A DNA stretch of 64,000 bases from G965212005 sp965212005. Its GTDB lineage: Bacteria > Pseudomonadota > Gammaproteobacteria > Porifericomitales > Porifericomitaceae. Below, piece after piece: positions 24,699 to 34,550 of this stretch. The notes under the pieces are model-generated. The model saw only the letters and a list, made by a program, of their open reading frames with translations, did no database searches and was not told the DNA's origin. How positions within the stretch are numbered: position 1 is the stretch's first letter; every line of letters starts with the position of its first letter. The translations under genes were made by a program, and so were the position numbers. The stretch covers positions 1,302,001 to 1,366,000 of the forward strand of contig OZ243038.1 in NCBI GenBank assembly GCA_965212005.1. The letters are read 5' to 3'.

Positions 24699-25553
24699 CT
24701 ATTTCCGGGACAGCAGACCGTATAGAGTTTGCTGCAGGTCGGCCGGCAGTACTACAAATTTTCCGTTGGTGGACGCAGACAAAGACTGCATCGCCTCCAC
24801 GTAGCGCTGTCCGAGCAGAAAGACCAACGGCAGAGTTTCGTCACTGGTGGTTTCCTTCACCAGCAGAATCGCTTTTTTGGAAGCGTCTGCCAGTGTAACC
24901 TCCGCCATTGCATCACGCTTGGCAGATTCCAATCGCCCCTCTGCCTGCAGGATGGCCGATTGCTTTTCACCCTCGGCCCGAGTCACCATCGCCTTACGAT
25001 CACGCTCGGCCGCTGCCTGCTGCTCCATCGCCTGCTGCATGGAAGCGGAAGGTTCTATGTCCTGTATTTCAACCGACTTCAGCGTCAGGCCCCAATCATT
25101 CATCTCGCTGGCCAATTGATTGCGCAATTTCCCCTTGATCTGCTCGCGTGAAGAAAGCGCCTCATCCAAGTCCATCGTGCCGACGATCGAACGTAGCGAA
25201 GTTTGCACCAGGTTGCGCACGCCGACGAAGAAATCGGTTATACCGTAAACTGCCGCCATCGGGTCAGTCACTTTGATAAAGGCAATGGCACTGATTTGAA
25301 TCACTGCGTTGTCCTTGGTGATAACTTCCTGGCGTTCAATGTCCAGCGGAATGTCACGCATATCCAGACGGTAGGCGACTCTGTCAAAAAACGGAATGAT
25401 CACGGAAAGACCGGGAGAGAGGGTCCGATGGTATTTGCCGAAGCGCTCGACGATCCATTCAAATCCCTGCGGTACGGTGCGTACGCCGTAACTGACGCTT
25501 ATTGCCCCGAGTACAAAAAGGGCAATGCCGATAAACTGTACAGAATTACTCAT
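24699..25553 (-). CDS. SPFH/stomatin-like membrane protein (QmcA/slipin type)
   Basis: 284 residues. One N-terminal membrane segment (VQFIGIALFVLGAISVSYGV) then an SPFH band-7 domain (VPQGFEWIVERFGKYHRTLS, DIPLDIERQEVITKDNAVIQ, SLRSIVGTMDLDEALSSREQ) and a helical tail rich in Ala/Glu/Arg (AAERDRKAMVTRAEGEKQSA). Such proteins form large cage-like membrane oligomers linked to protease control and membrane domains. Its start overlaps the end of the NfeD gene by 8 bp, a standard pair. Confidence 0.93.
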   Translation of the reverse strand: MSNSVQFIGIALFVLGAISVSYGVRTVPQGFEWIVERFGKYHRTLSPGLSVIIPFFDRVAYRLDMRDIPLDIERQEVITKDNAVIQISAIAFIKVTDPMAAVYGITDFFVGVRNLVQTSLRSIVGTMDLDEALSSREQIKGKLRNQLASEMNDWGLTLKSVEIQDIEPSASMQQAMEQQAAAERDRKAMVTRAEGEKQSAILQAEGRLESAKRDAMAEVTLADASKKAILLVKETTSDETLPLVFLLGQRYVEAMQSLSASTNGKFVVLPADLQQTLYGLLSRK

Positions 25554-26049
25554 TGGAACTTCCTCCTAGTTCTTTGTTGACTGCTAAAACACCATCTTCA
25601 GTAAGAATCGTCACGGCTACCCGGTCGCCTGGTGAGAGAGACGCGTCACTCTGAAACTTCCATGTATCACGTCCGGCAAAAGGTTTCTGGAAGCGCACCG
25701 TACCACGCCGAATTCCGTCCTCAAATTCACCGACTCGAGCAACCACGCCAACCACGCCGATCATTTCCTCACTGACCGAGGCGACGTTGCGGCGATCGAT
25801 CCGCGGCTTGAAAAGCTTGATCCACAAAACCAGAAACGTCAGGGAAAATCCAAGCCACAGCACAAACTGCAGCCACAGCGGTGAGCCGGGGCCAAGGAAC
25901 ACCCACGCGCCAACGGCAAAGGCTCCTGCGCCAAACCACAAAAGAATACCGCTATTGCCGATGAGAACAACATCAACGATCAATACCGTGATTCCCAGCA
26001 GAACCCAATGCCACCACAGAAGCTCAAAACCAGTCATCGGATCATACAC
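25546..26049 (-). CDS. NfeD-like membrane protein, partner of the SPFH protein
   Basis: 167 residues. Two to three hydrophobic segments (LLWWHWVLLGITVLIVDVVL, LLWFGAGAFAVGAWVFLG, LQFVLWLGFSLTFLVLWI) then a C-terminal OB-fold NfeD domain (GVVGVVARVGEFEDGIRRGT, ...DASLSPGDRVAVTILTEDGV). It is the short NfeD form without the protease half. Promoter expected within 26050-26200. A second ATG four codons in (MTGFE) is a possible start. Confidence 0.9.
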   Translation of the reverse strand: MYDPMTGFELLWWHWVLLGITVLIVDVVLIGNSGILLWFGAGAFAVGAWVFLGPGSPLWLQFVLWLGFSLTFLVLWIKLFKPRIDRRNVASVSEEMIGVVGVVARVGEFEDGIRRGTVRFQKPFAGRDTWKFQSDASLSPGDRVAVTILTEDGVLAVNKELGGSSNE

Positions 26050-26650
26050 CCGGCATTTCCCCTATCCCCGGAACGTCCGGTAATGGCCATCAACGAATAT
26101 TCTTAACTTGACAATGGCCCCCATACTACCACAGCTACCGTTCCGAAACGGCATAAAGCCCAGAGGCTTACCCTCGCCACCTGGCCGAACGGGCACGTAC
26201 CCGGAGCGGGAGCGGGACCGGATCGCACCCGGCACGTCCTCACCGATCTTTATGTACGCAATAGGCACACGCTTCCTCCACCATGGCTGTAAATATGCTT
26301 TTTGTCGGGCGCGTTCCGGAATAAGACTCTCGTGCGATTCTTGCGCCACTGAATGACAGACGCAGCCTGGAACTCCCGTCATCTACGGAAGGCTTGGCTC
26401 CAAGTGTGGCTATCCGGATATTTCAGCGCTACGACTGCCGGGTATACCCCTGGTGCTCCATGCAACCTGTCCAGGGAGGCACCAGGCAAATGGAAACGAA
26501 TACACCCCGGGATTCTGAACGAGACAATGCCGGGCCTATCGGCGCCGGAACGGTTCCCGCCAGGGGTTGACGCGACAGGTTTCAAATGGCGAGAGTAAAA
26601 ATCTCATTGCCTGGCACGCTGTCCCGGCAACACGAGCGTCGAATCACCGT
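26050..26650. other. 600-bp intergenic stretch
   Basis: I see no convincing gene. A 106-codon minus frame (26062-26382) has Arg/Gly/Ser-rich content, no recognisable domain, and ends a few bases before the NfeD start; it is more likely leader or non-coding DNA. Confidence 0.4.
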
Positions 26651-27796
26651 TCAGCGGCGGCGACGGATACAGGATGCTCCTATCTCGCTGATCCGGGTGG
26701 CACCCAGCAAAGCCATGTCTTTGCGCAATTCCGCCGCCAGGATCTGAAAGGCTCGCAGTACTCCGCGCTCACCGCCACCGGCAAGCCCGTACAGGTAGGG
26801 CCGGGCGAAGCTAACGGCGCGCGCGCCCAGGGCCAGCGCCTTCAATATATCGATGCCGCGCCGGACCCCTCCGTCCAACACCAGTTCCGCGTCATTGCCA
26901 ACGTGATCGGCGATCTCTTCCAGGACGTCCATGGGAGCCACTGACCCATCAAGTTGCCGACCACCATGGTTGGACACAATGACGCCGTTAAAGCCCATAT
27001 CCACTGCGGCCCGCGCGTCGTCTTTGTGCACGACGCCCTTGATAAAGCTCGGTCCATTCCACTCGGCAAGCAGCCATTCCGCGTCCTTCCAGGAAAAACC
27101 CGCGTGCATCTGATCATCGACAAACTGAGCCAGGCTGACGGCGGCTTGATCCCCGGACAGATTGGCATAACGGATCGGCTCCGAGAACAAGTAGTCCCAC
27201 GTCCAGGCGGGCCGGATACAGGCATGGTATACCTGGCGCAGACCTATGCGCGGCGGCACCGAAAAACCATACCTTGCTTCCCGCTCCCGATTGCCTGCAA
27301 CCGGGAAATCAACCGTCAGGATCAGGGCACTAAACCCCGCCTCCCTGGCTCTGACCAGCATCTCTTTTACCAACTGCCGATCCCGCCATACATACAGCTG
27401 AAACCATTTGGTACCGGACTTGACGCGGGCAACGTCCTCTATGGACACGGAGCCCAGGGTTGACAAGCAGTATGGGATCCCCATTTTGTCCGCCGCACTG
27501 GCCACGGCGCGTTCTCCTTCGGTGTGAAACAGCCGGTTGGCAGCGGATGAGGAAGGGAAAAAGGGAAGCTTCATTTCCGTGCCCAACAACGTTGTGCGCG
27601 TTTCTATATTTGAAACGCCAACGAGGACACGGTAAAGGAATTCATAATGATCGAAAGCGCTCGCGTTCCAGCGCAGCGTCTTTTCATCTCCGGCAGCGCC
27701 GTCGATGTAATGAAACACCATTGGATGCGCCCGCCGACGCGCTGCATTACGCAAATCGGCAATGTTCAAACAACGCTCTATTGACGCTCTACTCAT
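26651..27796 (-). CDS. FMN-dependent alpha-hydroxyacid dehydrogenase (L-lactate dehydrogenase type)
   Basis: 381 residues, a TIM-barrel flavoprotein that oxidises an L-2-hydroxyacid such as L-lactate. Landmarks: FHYIDGAAGDEKTLRWN, the FMN/substrate loop TKWFQLYVWRD, active-site segment VIVSNHGGRQLDGSVAPMDV (catalytic His plus Arg), and DGGVRRGIDILKALALGARA. No separate permease or GntR regulator lies beside it. Membrane-bound LldD or a mandelate/glycolate type cannot be told apart from sequence alone. Isolated on the minus strand between intergenic stretches. Confidence 0.88.
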   Translation of the reverse strand: MSRASIERCLNIADLRNAARRRAHPMVFHYIDGAAGDEKTLRWNASAFDHYEFLYRVLVGVSNIETRTTLLGTEMKLPFFPSSSAANRLFHTEGERAVASAADKMGIPYCLSTLGSVSIEDVARVKSGTKWFQLYVWRDRQLVKEMLVRAREAGFSALILTVDFPVAGNREREARYGFSVPPRIGLRQVYHACIRPAWTWDYLFSEPIRYANLSGDQAAVSLAQFVDDQMHAGFSWKDAEWLLAEWNGPSFIKGVVHKDDARAAVDMGFNGVIVSNHGGRQLDGSVAPMDVLEEIADHVGNDAELVLDGGVRRGIDILKALALGARAVSFARPYLYGLAGGGERGVLRAFQILAAELRKDMALLGATRISEIGASCIRRRR

Positions 27797-28323
27797 TCTG
27801 ACTCCCGCCTACTCGCGTTTTCGATTAACCCGCTTGAACGTTATACGGCGATTGCCTGCAGATAAACCGGGGTGAAATGAGTCATCCCGCCGGTCCTGCC
27901 GCCTGATCCACGGCGGGCGCCACCAGGCCCCGGCAGCACCGTGCGCGGCGGCCGCTTCGCTTTTCCGATATGTTTAATGGGCCTGTCAGCCCTCATCCCA
28001 TCGAAGCGCCTGTGCCCCAAGTTCGTGACGGCACAGGTTGACCACCTGTGCTTCTGCATTGCGCATCTGACCGGCCGCGGACGCTGTATCCGCGCCGCAC
28101 TGCGCGTGCCAACCGTGCAGATCGCACCATCCTGCCGGGTACGCCAGGGACTCCATCTGCAATGGACCATTATAAGTCAATGCCAACCGCACTGCCGCCA
28201 CTAAACGCGCTGCATCTCCCTGCCGCTTCCTCCGGGCGTTCCCCGGTCATCTGCCAGGACCACCCGGTGAAAGACGCAGAACCAGCCGGCAGCCCCCGTT
28301 GTTCAAGCAAGCGCACGTGCGGA
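27797..28323. other. 527-bp intergenic stretch before the hydroxyacid dehydrogenase
   Basis: GC-rich; several short open frames on both strands but none with a recognisable domain or a good ribosome site. It should hold the promoter of the downstream minus-strand gene. Confidence 0.4.
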
Positions 28324-29271
28324 TCAGGAACGAAGCCAGTCGCGCGGGCGTAAGAAATCCCGGCACAGCCGCTCCTCTGCGGAACCTGGATCAGGCTGCC
28401 AGTCATAGCACCAGCGCACCAGGGGCGGCAAAGACATCAGGATGGATTCGGTGCGGCCTCCAGATTGCAGACCAAACAGGGTTCCGCGATCATAGAGTAA
28501 ATTGAACTCAACGTAGCGCCCTCGACGATAGAGCTGGAATTCCCGTTCCCGCTGATGGTAGGCAAGTCCGCGACGGCGCCGCACAATGGGCAGATACGCA
28601 GGCAGCAGATGATCGCCCACGCTCCGTATGAACTCAAAGCTGCGTCCAAAGCCCCCGGCGTTCCAATCATCGAAAAACAGACCACCAATACCGCGCATCT
28701 CCTTGCGGTGAGGCAAATAGAAGTATTCATCACACCATTTCTTAAGCCGTGGGTACACGTCATCGCCAAAGGGAAGGCAGGCGTCACGGGCGCTGCGGTG
28801 CCAATGCCGAGCGTCCTCTTTGAAGCCGTAGCAGGGAGTCAGGTCCAGGCCTCCTCCAAACCACCAGGTGGACTCTTCGCCCGCGCGCGGCACCTGAAAG
28901 AAGCGCAAGTTGGCGTGCGTGGCCGGTACGTACGGATTGCACGGATGCAGCACCAGGGAGATCCCCGCTGCATCGAAGGGCTGGCCGGCCAACTCCGGAC
29001 GCTTCCGAGTGGCGGCGTCCGGCAGCGCACTGCCGTGCACCCGCGAGAAGTTGACCCCGCCTTTTTCGAAGACGCCGGTACCCTGCAGGGCACGACTGTC
29101 TCCGTGTACTTCCGGCTTGTCCTGATGCCAGCGATCCATGCGGACTCCCACGTCTGGATCCAACTCCCGCAAGGCGGCAATGACGCGTTCCTGCAAGTCT
29201 TGCAGGTACCCGGTGACAGCGTTAAAATCCACCGGTTCCGTACTTGTTTTTTCAGATTCCCTATCCATCAC
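28324..29271 (-). CDS. hemF: Oxygen-dependent coproporphyrinogen III oxidase
   Basis: 315 residues. Converts coproporphyrinogen III to protoporphyrinogen IX with O2 in haem synthesis. Signatures: GGVNFSRVHG, LVLHPCNPYVPATHANLRFF, WWFGGGLDLTPCYGF, and YVEFNLLYDRGTLFGLQSGG. Conserved His and Arg residues of the active site are present. Divergent from hisB with about 80 bp between the starts. It implies aerobic haem synthesis; hemE is encoded at 34551. Confidence 0.96.
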   Translation of the reverse strand: MMDRESEKTSTEPVDFNAVTGYLQDLQERVIAALRELDPDVGVRMDRWHQDKPEVHGDSRALQGTGVFEKGGVNFSRVHGSALPDAATRKRPELAGQPFDAAGISLVLHPCNPYVPATHANLRFFQVPRAGEESTWWFGGGLDLTPCYGFKEDARHWHRSARDACLPFGDDVYPRLKKWCDEYFYLPHRKEMRGIGGLFFDDWNAGGFGRSFEFIRSVGDHLLPAYLPIVRRRRGLAYHQREREFQLYRRGRYVEFNLLYDRGTLFGLQSGGRTESILMSLPPLVRWCYDWQPDPGSAEERLCRDFLRPRDWLRS

Positions 29272-29350
29272 GGCGTCCAGCAGGTATTCTAACCATTATT
29301 AGGGGCGACGGTGCGTCCAGCCTTCCTTGTCAGCGCCCGGAGGAGCAACC

Positions 29351-29941
29351 GTGAGTAGACGACAAACTGTTCGACGCGAAACAAAAGAGAGTTGTATTGA
29401 GCTCTCGCTGGATTTGGATGGGACTGGAAAAACCGAGATCGACCTGGGGATCCCGTTCCTGGAACATATGCTGGATCAAAGCGGCCGTCATGGAGCGCTG
29501 GATCTGCTCATTCAGGCGAAAGGCGACCTGGAAGTGGATCACCACCACACGGTGGAAGACACCGGCATCGTGCTCGGACAGGCATTGGCAGCCGCGCTGG
29601 ACGACAAGACCGGCATACAGCGCTTCGGACATGCCTGTATACCGCTGGATGAAGCGCTGTCCCGGGTGGTGCTGGACTGCTCAGGACGCCCCGGGCTTTT
29701 CTTCCAGGTCGAGTTTCCGCGCGCACGCATCGGCGACTTCGACGTAGATCTCATTCGTGAATTTTTCCAGGGATTCGTCAATCACGCACGGGTCACGCTG
29801 CACGTGGACAACCTGGGCGGGCGCAATGCGCATCATATCGCCGAGTCAGTGTTCAAGGCGTTTGGCCGGGCGTTGCGCATGGCGGTCGCACCGGATGCCA
29901 GGGCGGGATCGGGACCGCCTTCCACTAAGGGCGTCCTGTAG
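29351..29941 (+). CDS. hisB: Imidazoleglycerol-phosphate dehydratase
   Basis: 196 residues from GTG 29351, which has GGAGGAG 6 bases upstream; an earlier in-frame start adds eight residues without such a site. Sixth step of histidine synthesis. The two metal-binding His motifs are clear: LEVDHHHTVEDTGI and GGRNAHHIAESVFKAFGRAL. It is the monofunctional form without a phosphatase domain, as in Pseudomonas. hisH follows after 158 bp. Confidence 0.95.
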   Translation: MSRRQTVRRETKESCIELSLDLDGTGKTEIDLGIPFLEHMLDQSGRHGALDLLIQAKGDLEVDHHHTVEDTGIVLGQALAAALDDKTGIQRFGHACIPLDEALSRVVLDCSGRPGLFFQVEFPRARIGDFDVDLIREFFQGFVNHARVTLHVDNLGGRNAHHIAESVFKAFGRALRMAVAPDARAGSGPPSTKGVL

Positions 29942-30099
29942 CACGCAGCCCCAAGCTCAGCCCCAAGCCGAACCCTGCCGGACACAGCCTTCTTGCCGCG
30001 CTCTCAGCCGTCAGCGCCGTCCTATATGAAAATCCGCACGATCCTCGATCCACAACCCGGATCCATTCTCCGGCCTGGTCCAAAAGCGATTCAGCGGCA

Positions 30100-30744
30100 T
30101 TGCAGCGCATCGTCATAGTAGACCCCGGCAGCGGCAACCTGCGCTCCTTGACCCGGGCGCTGCTGCAGGTTGCGGGGAAAGCCATACGCGTTGAGACGGC
30201 ACAGCGAGGCCAGCAATTACGCGCGGCCGATCGCATTGTATTTCCCGGACAAGGAGCCATAGGAGAGAGCCTGTCCTGCCTGCGGCGCGCCGAACTGCTC
30301 GATGCGCTGCGAGAATGCTTGAAGGATCGTCCGTTCCTCGGTATCTGCCTGGGCTTGCAGGTGCTCATGCGGCACAGCGAAGAAGACGGCGGCACCCCCG
30401 GCCTGGGACTGCTAAGCGGGCAGGTACGGCGTTTCCCGGCAGGCCGTACGGACGAGCAGGGACACCGCTGCAAGATTCCGCACATGGGCTGGAATCGAGT
30501 CAAGCAGCAACGCCCCCATGCCCTGCTGAACGGCATCGCGGACGGCACGTATTTCTACTTTGTGCACAGCTATTACGCAGACTCGCTGGACCACGCCGAG
30601 TTTGTTGGAAGCTGCCACCACGTGGTGCCGTTCACAGCCATTGCCGCCCGGGAGAATTTGTTCGCCACCCAATTCCATCCGGAGAAGAGTCAACGCTCCG
30701 GCTTAACCTTGCTGAGCAACTTCCTGGCATGGGACGGAGACTGA
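30100..30744 (+). CDS. hisH: Imidazole glycerol phosphate synthase, glutaminase subunit
   Basis: 214 residues from a TTG start. Class I glutamine amidotransferase: the nucleophile Cys in FLGICLGLQVLM, the oxyanion region PHMGWNRV, and the His-Glu pair in ATQFHPEKSQ. It supplies ammonia to HisF. hisA and hisF, which usually follow, are absent; the next gene is a convergent antiporter, so the his genes are split here. The start lacks a strong ribosome site. Confidence 0.93.
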   Translation: MQRIVIVDPGSGNLRSLTRALLQVAGKAIRVETAQRGQQLRAADRIVFPGQGAIGESLSCLRRAELLDALRECLKDRPFLGICLGLQVLMRHSEEDGGTPGLGLLSGQVRRFPAGRTDEQGHRCKIPHMGWNRVKQQRPHALLNGIADGTYFYFVHSYYADSLDHAEFVGSCHHVVPFTAIAARENLFATQFHPEKSQRSGLTLLSNFLAWDGD

Positions 30745-31022
30745 ACCAGACACCTGTGCGCTGTGTCTGCCGGTATGGAAAAGGATAACCCAGCCGCCCA
30801 AACTCTACTTTTGACTGAAGTGAATTCAAGTCAACCGGCACGGTTTTGCCGAAGCTAATAGCTGTAAGCTCACAAAATCGAGGCAACCCCACCCCCCACT
30901 GGCAGCCGCCGGGTGCCAAGGCGCCCCCGCCGCGCCGAACTCCGGCACGGTCGAGGGAAGATCCAGACGCTACGCGACCCTCCCGATCTCTGCGTGCGGC
31001 CGCAGGTTGGATTTTGGAACCG

Positions 31023-33494
31023 TCAGAAAGCGGAAGAACCCATGTCCGGACCCTTCCCGGGGCCGCGGCTTACGTTGGCTTCTCGCAGCCGGGAGGCCAA
31101 GGCGGGCTCTTGCTCGGCACAACGTAAGACGTCCTGACGCCGCAAGCGCAACACCGTGCAGGGAATTTCGGCCCGTACCGTGGCAGTGCGCACCTGTGCG
31201 CCCAGCAGGGCTGCTTCTCCGAAAAAGTCTCCCGCCTCCAACAGCGCTATCCGCTGAATTTCCCCGCCTTCAGTGCCTTTGTAAACGCCGACCTGGCCAG
31301 AGCGGATAATATACAAGGCATCCCCCTGTTCGCCGTAGCCAATAATGACGTCCCCGGTTAAAAAACGCATCACGCGCGATTGACGTGCGATGCCCTCCAA
31401 TACCGGGCGCGCCAGACCCATGAGCAGCGGTACGGTCCCAATCAGCTCACTGGGTTGCAGATGATGCAGGCCGTGAACAGCTGACTCCAACTGCTGCTGT
31501 GCCGCCTGGAACTGCCGGCTAACGTGACTGTATACCTTGCTGCCGATGCCGCCGTGGTGACGCTCCTCCTCCAGCAATTGCTGCACCGACCTCAATATAA
31601 TGCGCCTCCCCAGACTGTTGGTAAAACGTGCGTAGTAATCCGGGAAATCGTGGGCCAGTTCCTGCAGGCGCGCCGCGTGTCTTTGCAGGCGGGCCTGGTA
31701 GTGCTGCAGGTTCGCTTCGCTACCGGATTCCACCTCCATCTCCTGTCGCAGTTCTTCCAAGGCCACTCCGCAGCTGAGGATCACTGCAATGTGGCGGCTG
31801 ACGCGGTTGGCGAGGCGAAAATCCTGGTAGCGCTCCAGCAGCGGCGCCAACAAGTCCAGCTGCCGCATGCGCTGCAAAACCGACTTCTCCAAACGGACAA
31901 ACAGGCTATCACCTGCGTTCGGTCGGGAAGCCCCAGTCGCCACCGATGCCGCCCAGGATTCACGGAATCCCTGCGCGCCGCTGTACAAGTCCAAATAGGT
32001 GTAGGTGTTAATCAAACCAATATCGTGCAGGGACTGAAACTCCTCGATTTCCCGCTGCGCCAGGCGCAGGTGTAGCTCTCTGCGGGCATCGTCAGCGACG
32101 CAGGTGCCGCTGTCAGACTCAAATAAAGGCGCTACCGCGCGCCAAATCAACTTGCCCGCGCTGCTGCCGAAAACTCCGTTGGCCTGCATGCGCTGTAAAA
32201 TACCGTGGGCGCGTGTCCCGGCAGCCTGCAACACGCGGCGACGCTCCGTCTGCTCTTCCGTGGTGAAACGATCCAGCTTTAGAAGGCGGATCAACGGCTG
32301 AATGGTAGTACCGTTAAACAACAGAAAAAATAATACTACGCCTACCGTCACGTGGATGATCGTGGACCGGCCCGGCGTTCCCTGGGGAATGGACAGCGCA
32401 ATCGCCAACGCCAGCCCCCCCTTCAATCCGCCCCACCAGATAACGTGCTTTTCGTTGCGCTCGATCCGAGGCAGCGAAAACATGCGAACGGTCAAGGGCA
32501 ACAGGGTATAAACGGACAACGCGCGTCCCAATAGCACCAGGACCACGGCGATCCCAATCATTGGCAGGTAATCCGCCAACTGGGTCACGTCCACGGACAG
32601 CCCCACCAGCAGGAAGAGCAGGGAGTTTCCTGCCAGGGCGATCAATTCCCAAACCTCACTGATGGATCGGCTGGTGACGCGGGGAGCATGCGTCAGCAGG
32701 GAGAAGCTCAAAGCAAGCGCGGCTCCGACCACCGCCATCACTCCAGAAACATGGAACACGTGATCAGCAACGATGAAGCTGACATAGGCAAGGATCAGCG
32801 AAACCAGCAGCATCGCATCCATGCCTGCCCGCAGGCGGCAGAATACTTCTCCGATGAGCAGGCCGGAGACGCCTCCCACCAGCAGCCCCAGGAAAAATAC
32901 ACGCACAAATTCTATCGAAGAGGTGCCCACGTCGATCCAGGACAGCTCGCCACTCACAACAAAGACCAGCAATATATGAAACAGCACAATGGCCACCGCG
33001 TCGTTGAAAAGAGATTCTCCCTCTACCAACGTGGTGACCCGCTCCGACACGCCCAACTCCTTGAACAGGGCAATCACGGCTACTGGATCGGTGGCACTGA
33101 TCAAGGCGCCAAACAACAGCGCCTGGGGCAGCGGCACGCCTATCAGCAACCACAGGCCGATCCCTATCATGGCGGTGGATAAAAACAAGGCGGGAATAGC
33201 CAAAATCATCACCGGGGCCAAGTCCTGGATCAGCCGGCGCACATTCAAGTTGATGGCCGATTCAAACAGCAGCGCCGGCAAAAACACGAACAGAACCAAT
33301 TCCGGCGTCAACTGCAAGCCCTGCAAGCTCTCCAGACCGCTGCCCGGCGAACGGGCTTGCCAGCCAAGCAACAAACCAATCAAGACCAGGAAAACCGTGT
33401 ATGGAATAGGTACGCTCCGGCACAAGGAACGCGCCGTCAAGGCCAGAACCAGCAAGCCGGCAATCAACAGAATGCTGTGCGGCAGCGTAGTCAC
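31023..33494 (-). CDS. CPA1 Na+/H+ exchanger with C-terminal cyclic-nucleotide-binding domain
   Basis: 823 residues. The first ~410 form a CPA1 exchanger (FGALISATDPVAVIALFKEL with the ion-site DP, VEGESLFNDAVAIVLFH, WWGGLKGGLALAIALSIPQG). A helical region of about 270 residues follows (LRQEMEVESGSEANLQHYQA and similar). The end is a cNMP-binding barrel (GDVIIGYGEQGDALYIIRSG, ALLEAGDFFGEAALLGAQVR). The order resembles SOS1-like exchangers, in which the tail controls transport. Start overlaps DUF368 by 4 bp, so the two are coexpressed. Inner membrane. Confidence 0.92.
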   Translation of the reverse strand: MTTLPHSILLIAGLLVLALTARSLCRSVPIPYTVFLVLIGLLLGWQARSPGSGLESLQGLQLTPELVLFVFLPALLFESAINLNVRRLIQDLAPVMILAIPALFLSTAMIGIGLWLLIGVPLPQALLFGALISATDPVAVIALFKELGVSERVTTLVEGESLFNDAVAIVLFHILLVFVVSGELSWIDVGTSSIEFVRVFFLGLLVGGVSGLLIGEVFCRLRAGMDAMLLVSLILAYVSFIVADHVFHVSGVMAVVGAALALSFSLLTHAPRVTSRSISEVWELIALAGNSLLFLLVGLSVDVTQLADYLPMIGIAVVLVLLGRALSVYTLLPLTVRMFSLPRIERNEKHVIWWGGLKGGLALAIALSIPQGTPGRSTIIHVTVGVVLFFLLFNGTTIQPLIRLLKLDRFTTEEQTERRRVLQAAGTRAHGILQRMQANGVFGSSAGKLIWRAVAPLFESDSGTCVADDARRELHLRLAQREIEEFQSLHDIGLINTYTYLDLYSGAQGFRESWAASVATGASRPNAGDSLFVRLEKSVLQRMRQLDLLAPLLERYQDFRLANRVSRHIAVILSCGVALEELRQEMEVESGSEANLQHYQARLQRHAARLQELAHDFPDYYARFTNSLGRRIILRSVQQLLEEERHHGGIGSKVYSHVSRQFQAAQQQLESAVHGLHHLQPSELIGTVPLLMGLARPVLEGIARQSRVMRFLTGDVIIGYGEQGDALYIIRSGQVGVYKGTEGGEIQRIALLEAGDFFGEAALLGAQVRTATVRAEIPCTVLRLRRQDVLRCAEQEPALASRLREANVSRGPGKGPDMGSSAF

Positions 33495-34396
33495 TGCGTC
33501 CCGCCGAGATGATGCGCGCCGGCGGATTTCTTCCGCTCCCGTACCAGGTATAGGAACACGCTGACGGCAAAGCCCGTGATAGATAAAACAAAAATTACCG
33601 AGAACTCGGCAAAGGAATCAGGCAGTGCAGCGCTTTTCAGCACGGGCAATCTGCTGGAGAGCGGCTGAATGTACAGAAGCGACGCCAGCAGCAATCCGTG
33701 AAGCAGCAATAACACTGGTTCCCGGAAACGGTTTAATATCCAGTGCAGGAATTTGGAAAAGAACAGCAAGCCCAGCAGCAGGCCACCGCCGAAGGGCAGC
33801 AATACTTGCAGGTCCAAGCGATCGATCGCGCCCAGGACGTGCTCATATTGGCCCATCAGCAACAGCACGTAAGAGCCGGAAACACCGGGCAACAAGGTGG
33901 CGCAGATTGAGACTAAACCACACAGGAACAAAGTCCAAACATGCGCAGGGAGCTGTAATGACAGCTGGTCAAGCAGCCCAAAGCCGACCAGCGCGCCGAC
34001 CAGGACCAGGATCGGACCGTGCGGGAAGCGCCAGCGGACGTGCGCCAGGAACATCAGGCAAGTGCCGGCAATCAGACCGGAGAACAAGCCATAGAAAGGC
34101 CGCGGGTTCATTTGGATTTGCTCATGCAGCTTGAAAAAATGGACACAAACGAGCAGCGCCAGCGACACACCTGCCGTCAAAGACAGCAAGAAACCGAGTT
34201 CCGTAAAGCGCGGCACCCGGGGGCGTAACCGCCTAAATCCCGGAACCAGTCCAGCCAGCGCCTTGAGCAGCCGCTGGTAAATGCCCAGCACGCAGGCCAT
34301 CGTGCCTCCGCTGACGCCGGGCACAATGTCTGCAACCCCGATACAAAAGCCATACAAGAGATTACACAGGTGCGGAATAAGCTGCATCTTTCGCAT
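33491..34396 (-). CDS. DUF368 polytopic membrane protein
   Basis: 301 residues, about eight to nine membrane segments. Both DUF368 signature loops are present: ADIVPGVSGGTMACVLGIYQ and TLLPGVSGSYVLLLMGQYEH. Members of the family are implicated in recycling of the lipid carrier undecaprenyl phosphate (PopT), known from the literature and not tested here. Its stop overlaps the start of the cNMP-domain exchanger, which may link its activity to ion gradients. A signal of 154 bp separates it from hemE. Confidence 0.9.
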   Translation of the reverse strand: MRKMQLIPHLCNLLYGFCIGVADIVPGVSGGTMACVLGIYQRLLKALAGLVPGFRRLRPRVPRFTELGFLLSLTAGVSLALLVCVHFFKLHEQIQMNPRPFYGLFSGLIAGTCLMFLAHVRWRFPHGPILVLVGALVGFGLLDQLSLQLPAHVWTLFLCGLVSICATLLPGVSGSYVLLLMGQYEHVLGAIDRLDLQVLLPFGGGLLLGLLFFSKFLHWILNRFREPVLLLLHGLLLASLLYIQPLSSRLPVLKSAALPDSFAEFSVIFVLSITGFAVSVFLYLVRERKKSAGAHHLGGTQ

Positions 34397-34550
34397 CTTT
34401 CACCCAGTCTGCTCCCAAACGGTCAAGACAAGCAACGGAACACCCGCCGGCAACGCCTCCGAACTCTCCCGTCGTGCTTGAAACCACGAGCAGGCGCTGC
34501 GAACAAAAACACCGATCGAGCCTGCGCACTGATACACCGACGCAGGCTCT

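Noticed and set aside
24547..24804. 85-codon plus-strand frame between cysE and the SPFH gene
   Set aside because: It overlaps the SPFH 3' end, has no recognisable domain and no ribosome site.
26062..26382. 106-codon minus-strand frame before the NfeD gene
   Set aside because: Low-complexity Arg/Gly/Ser composition, no domain and no ribosome site; treated as intergenic.
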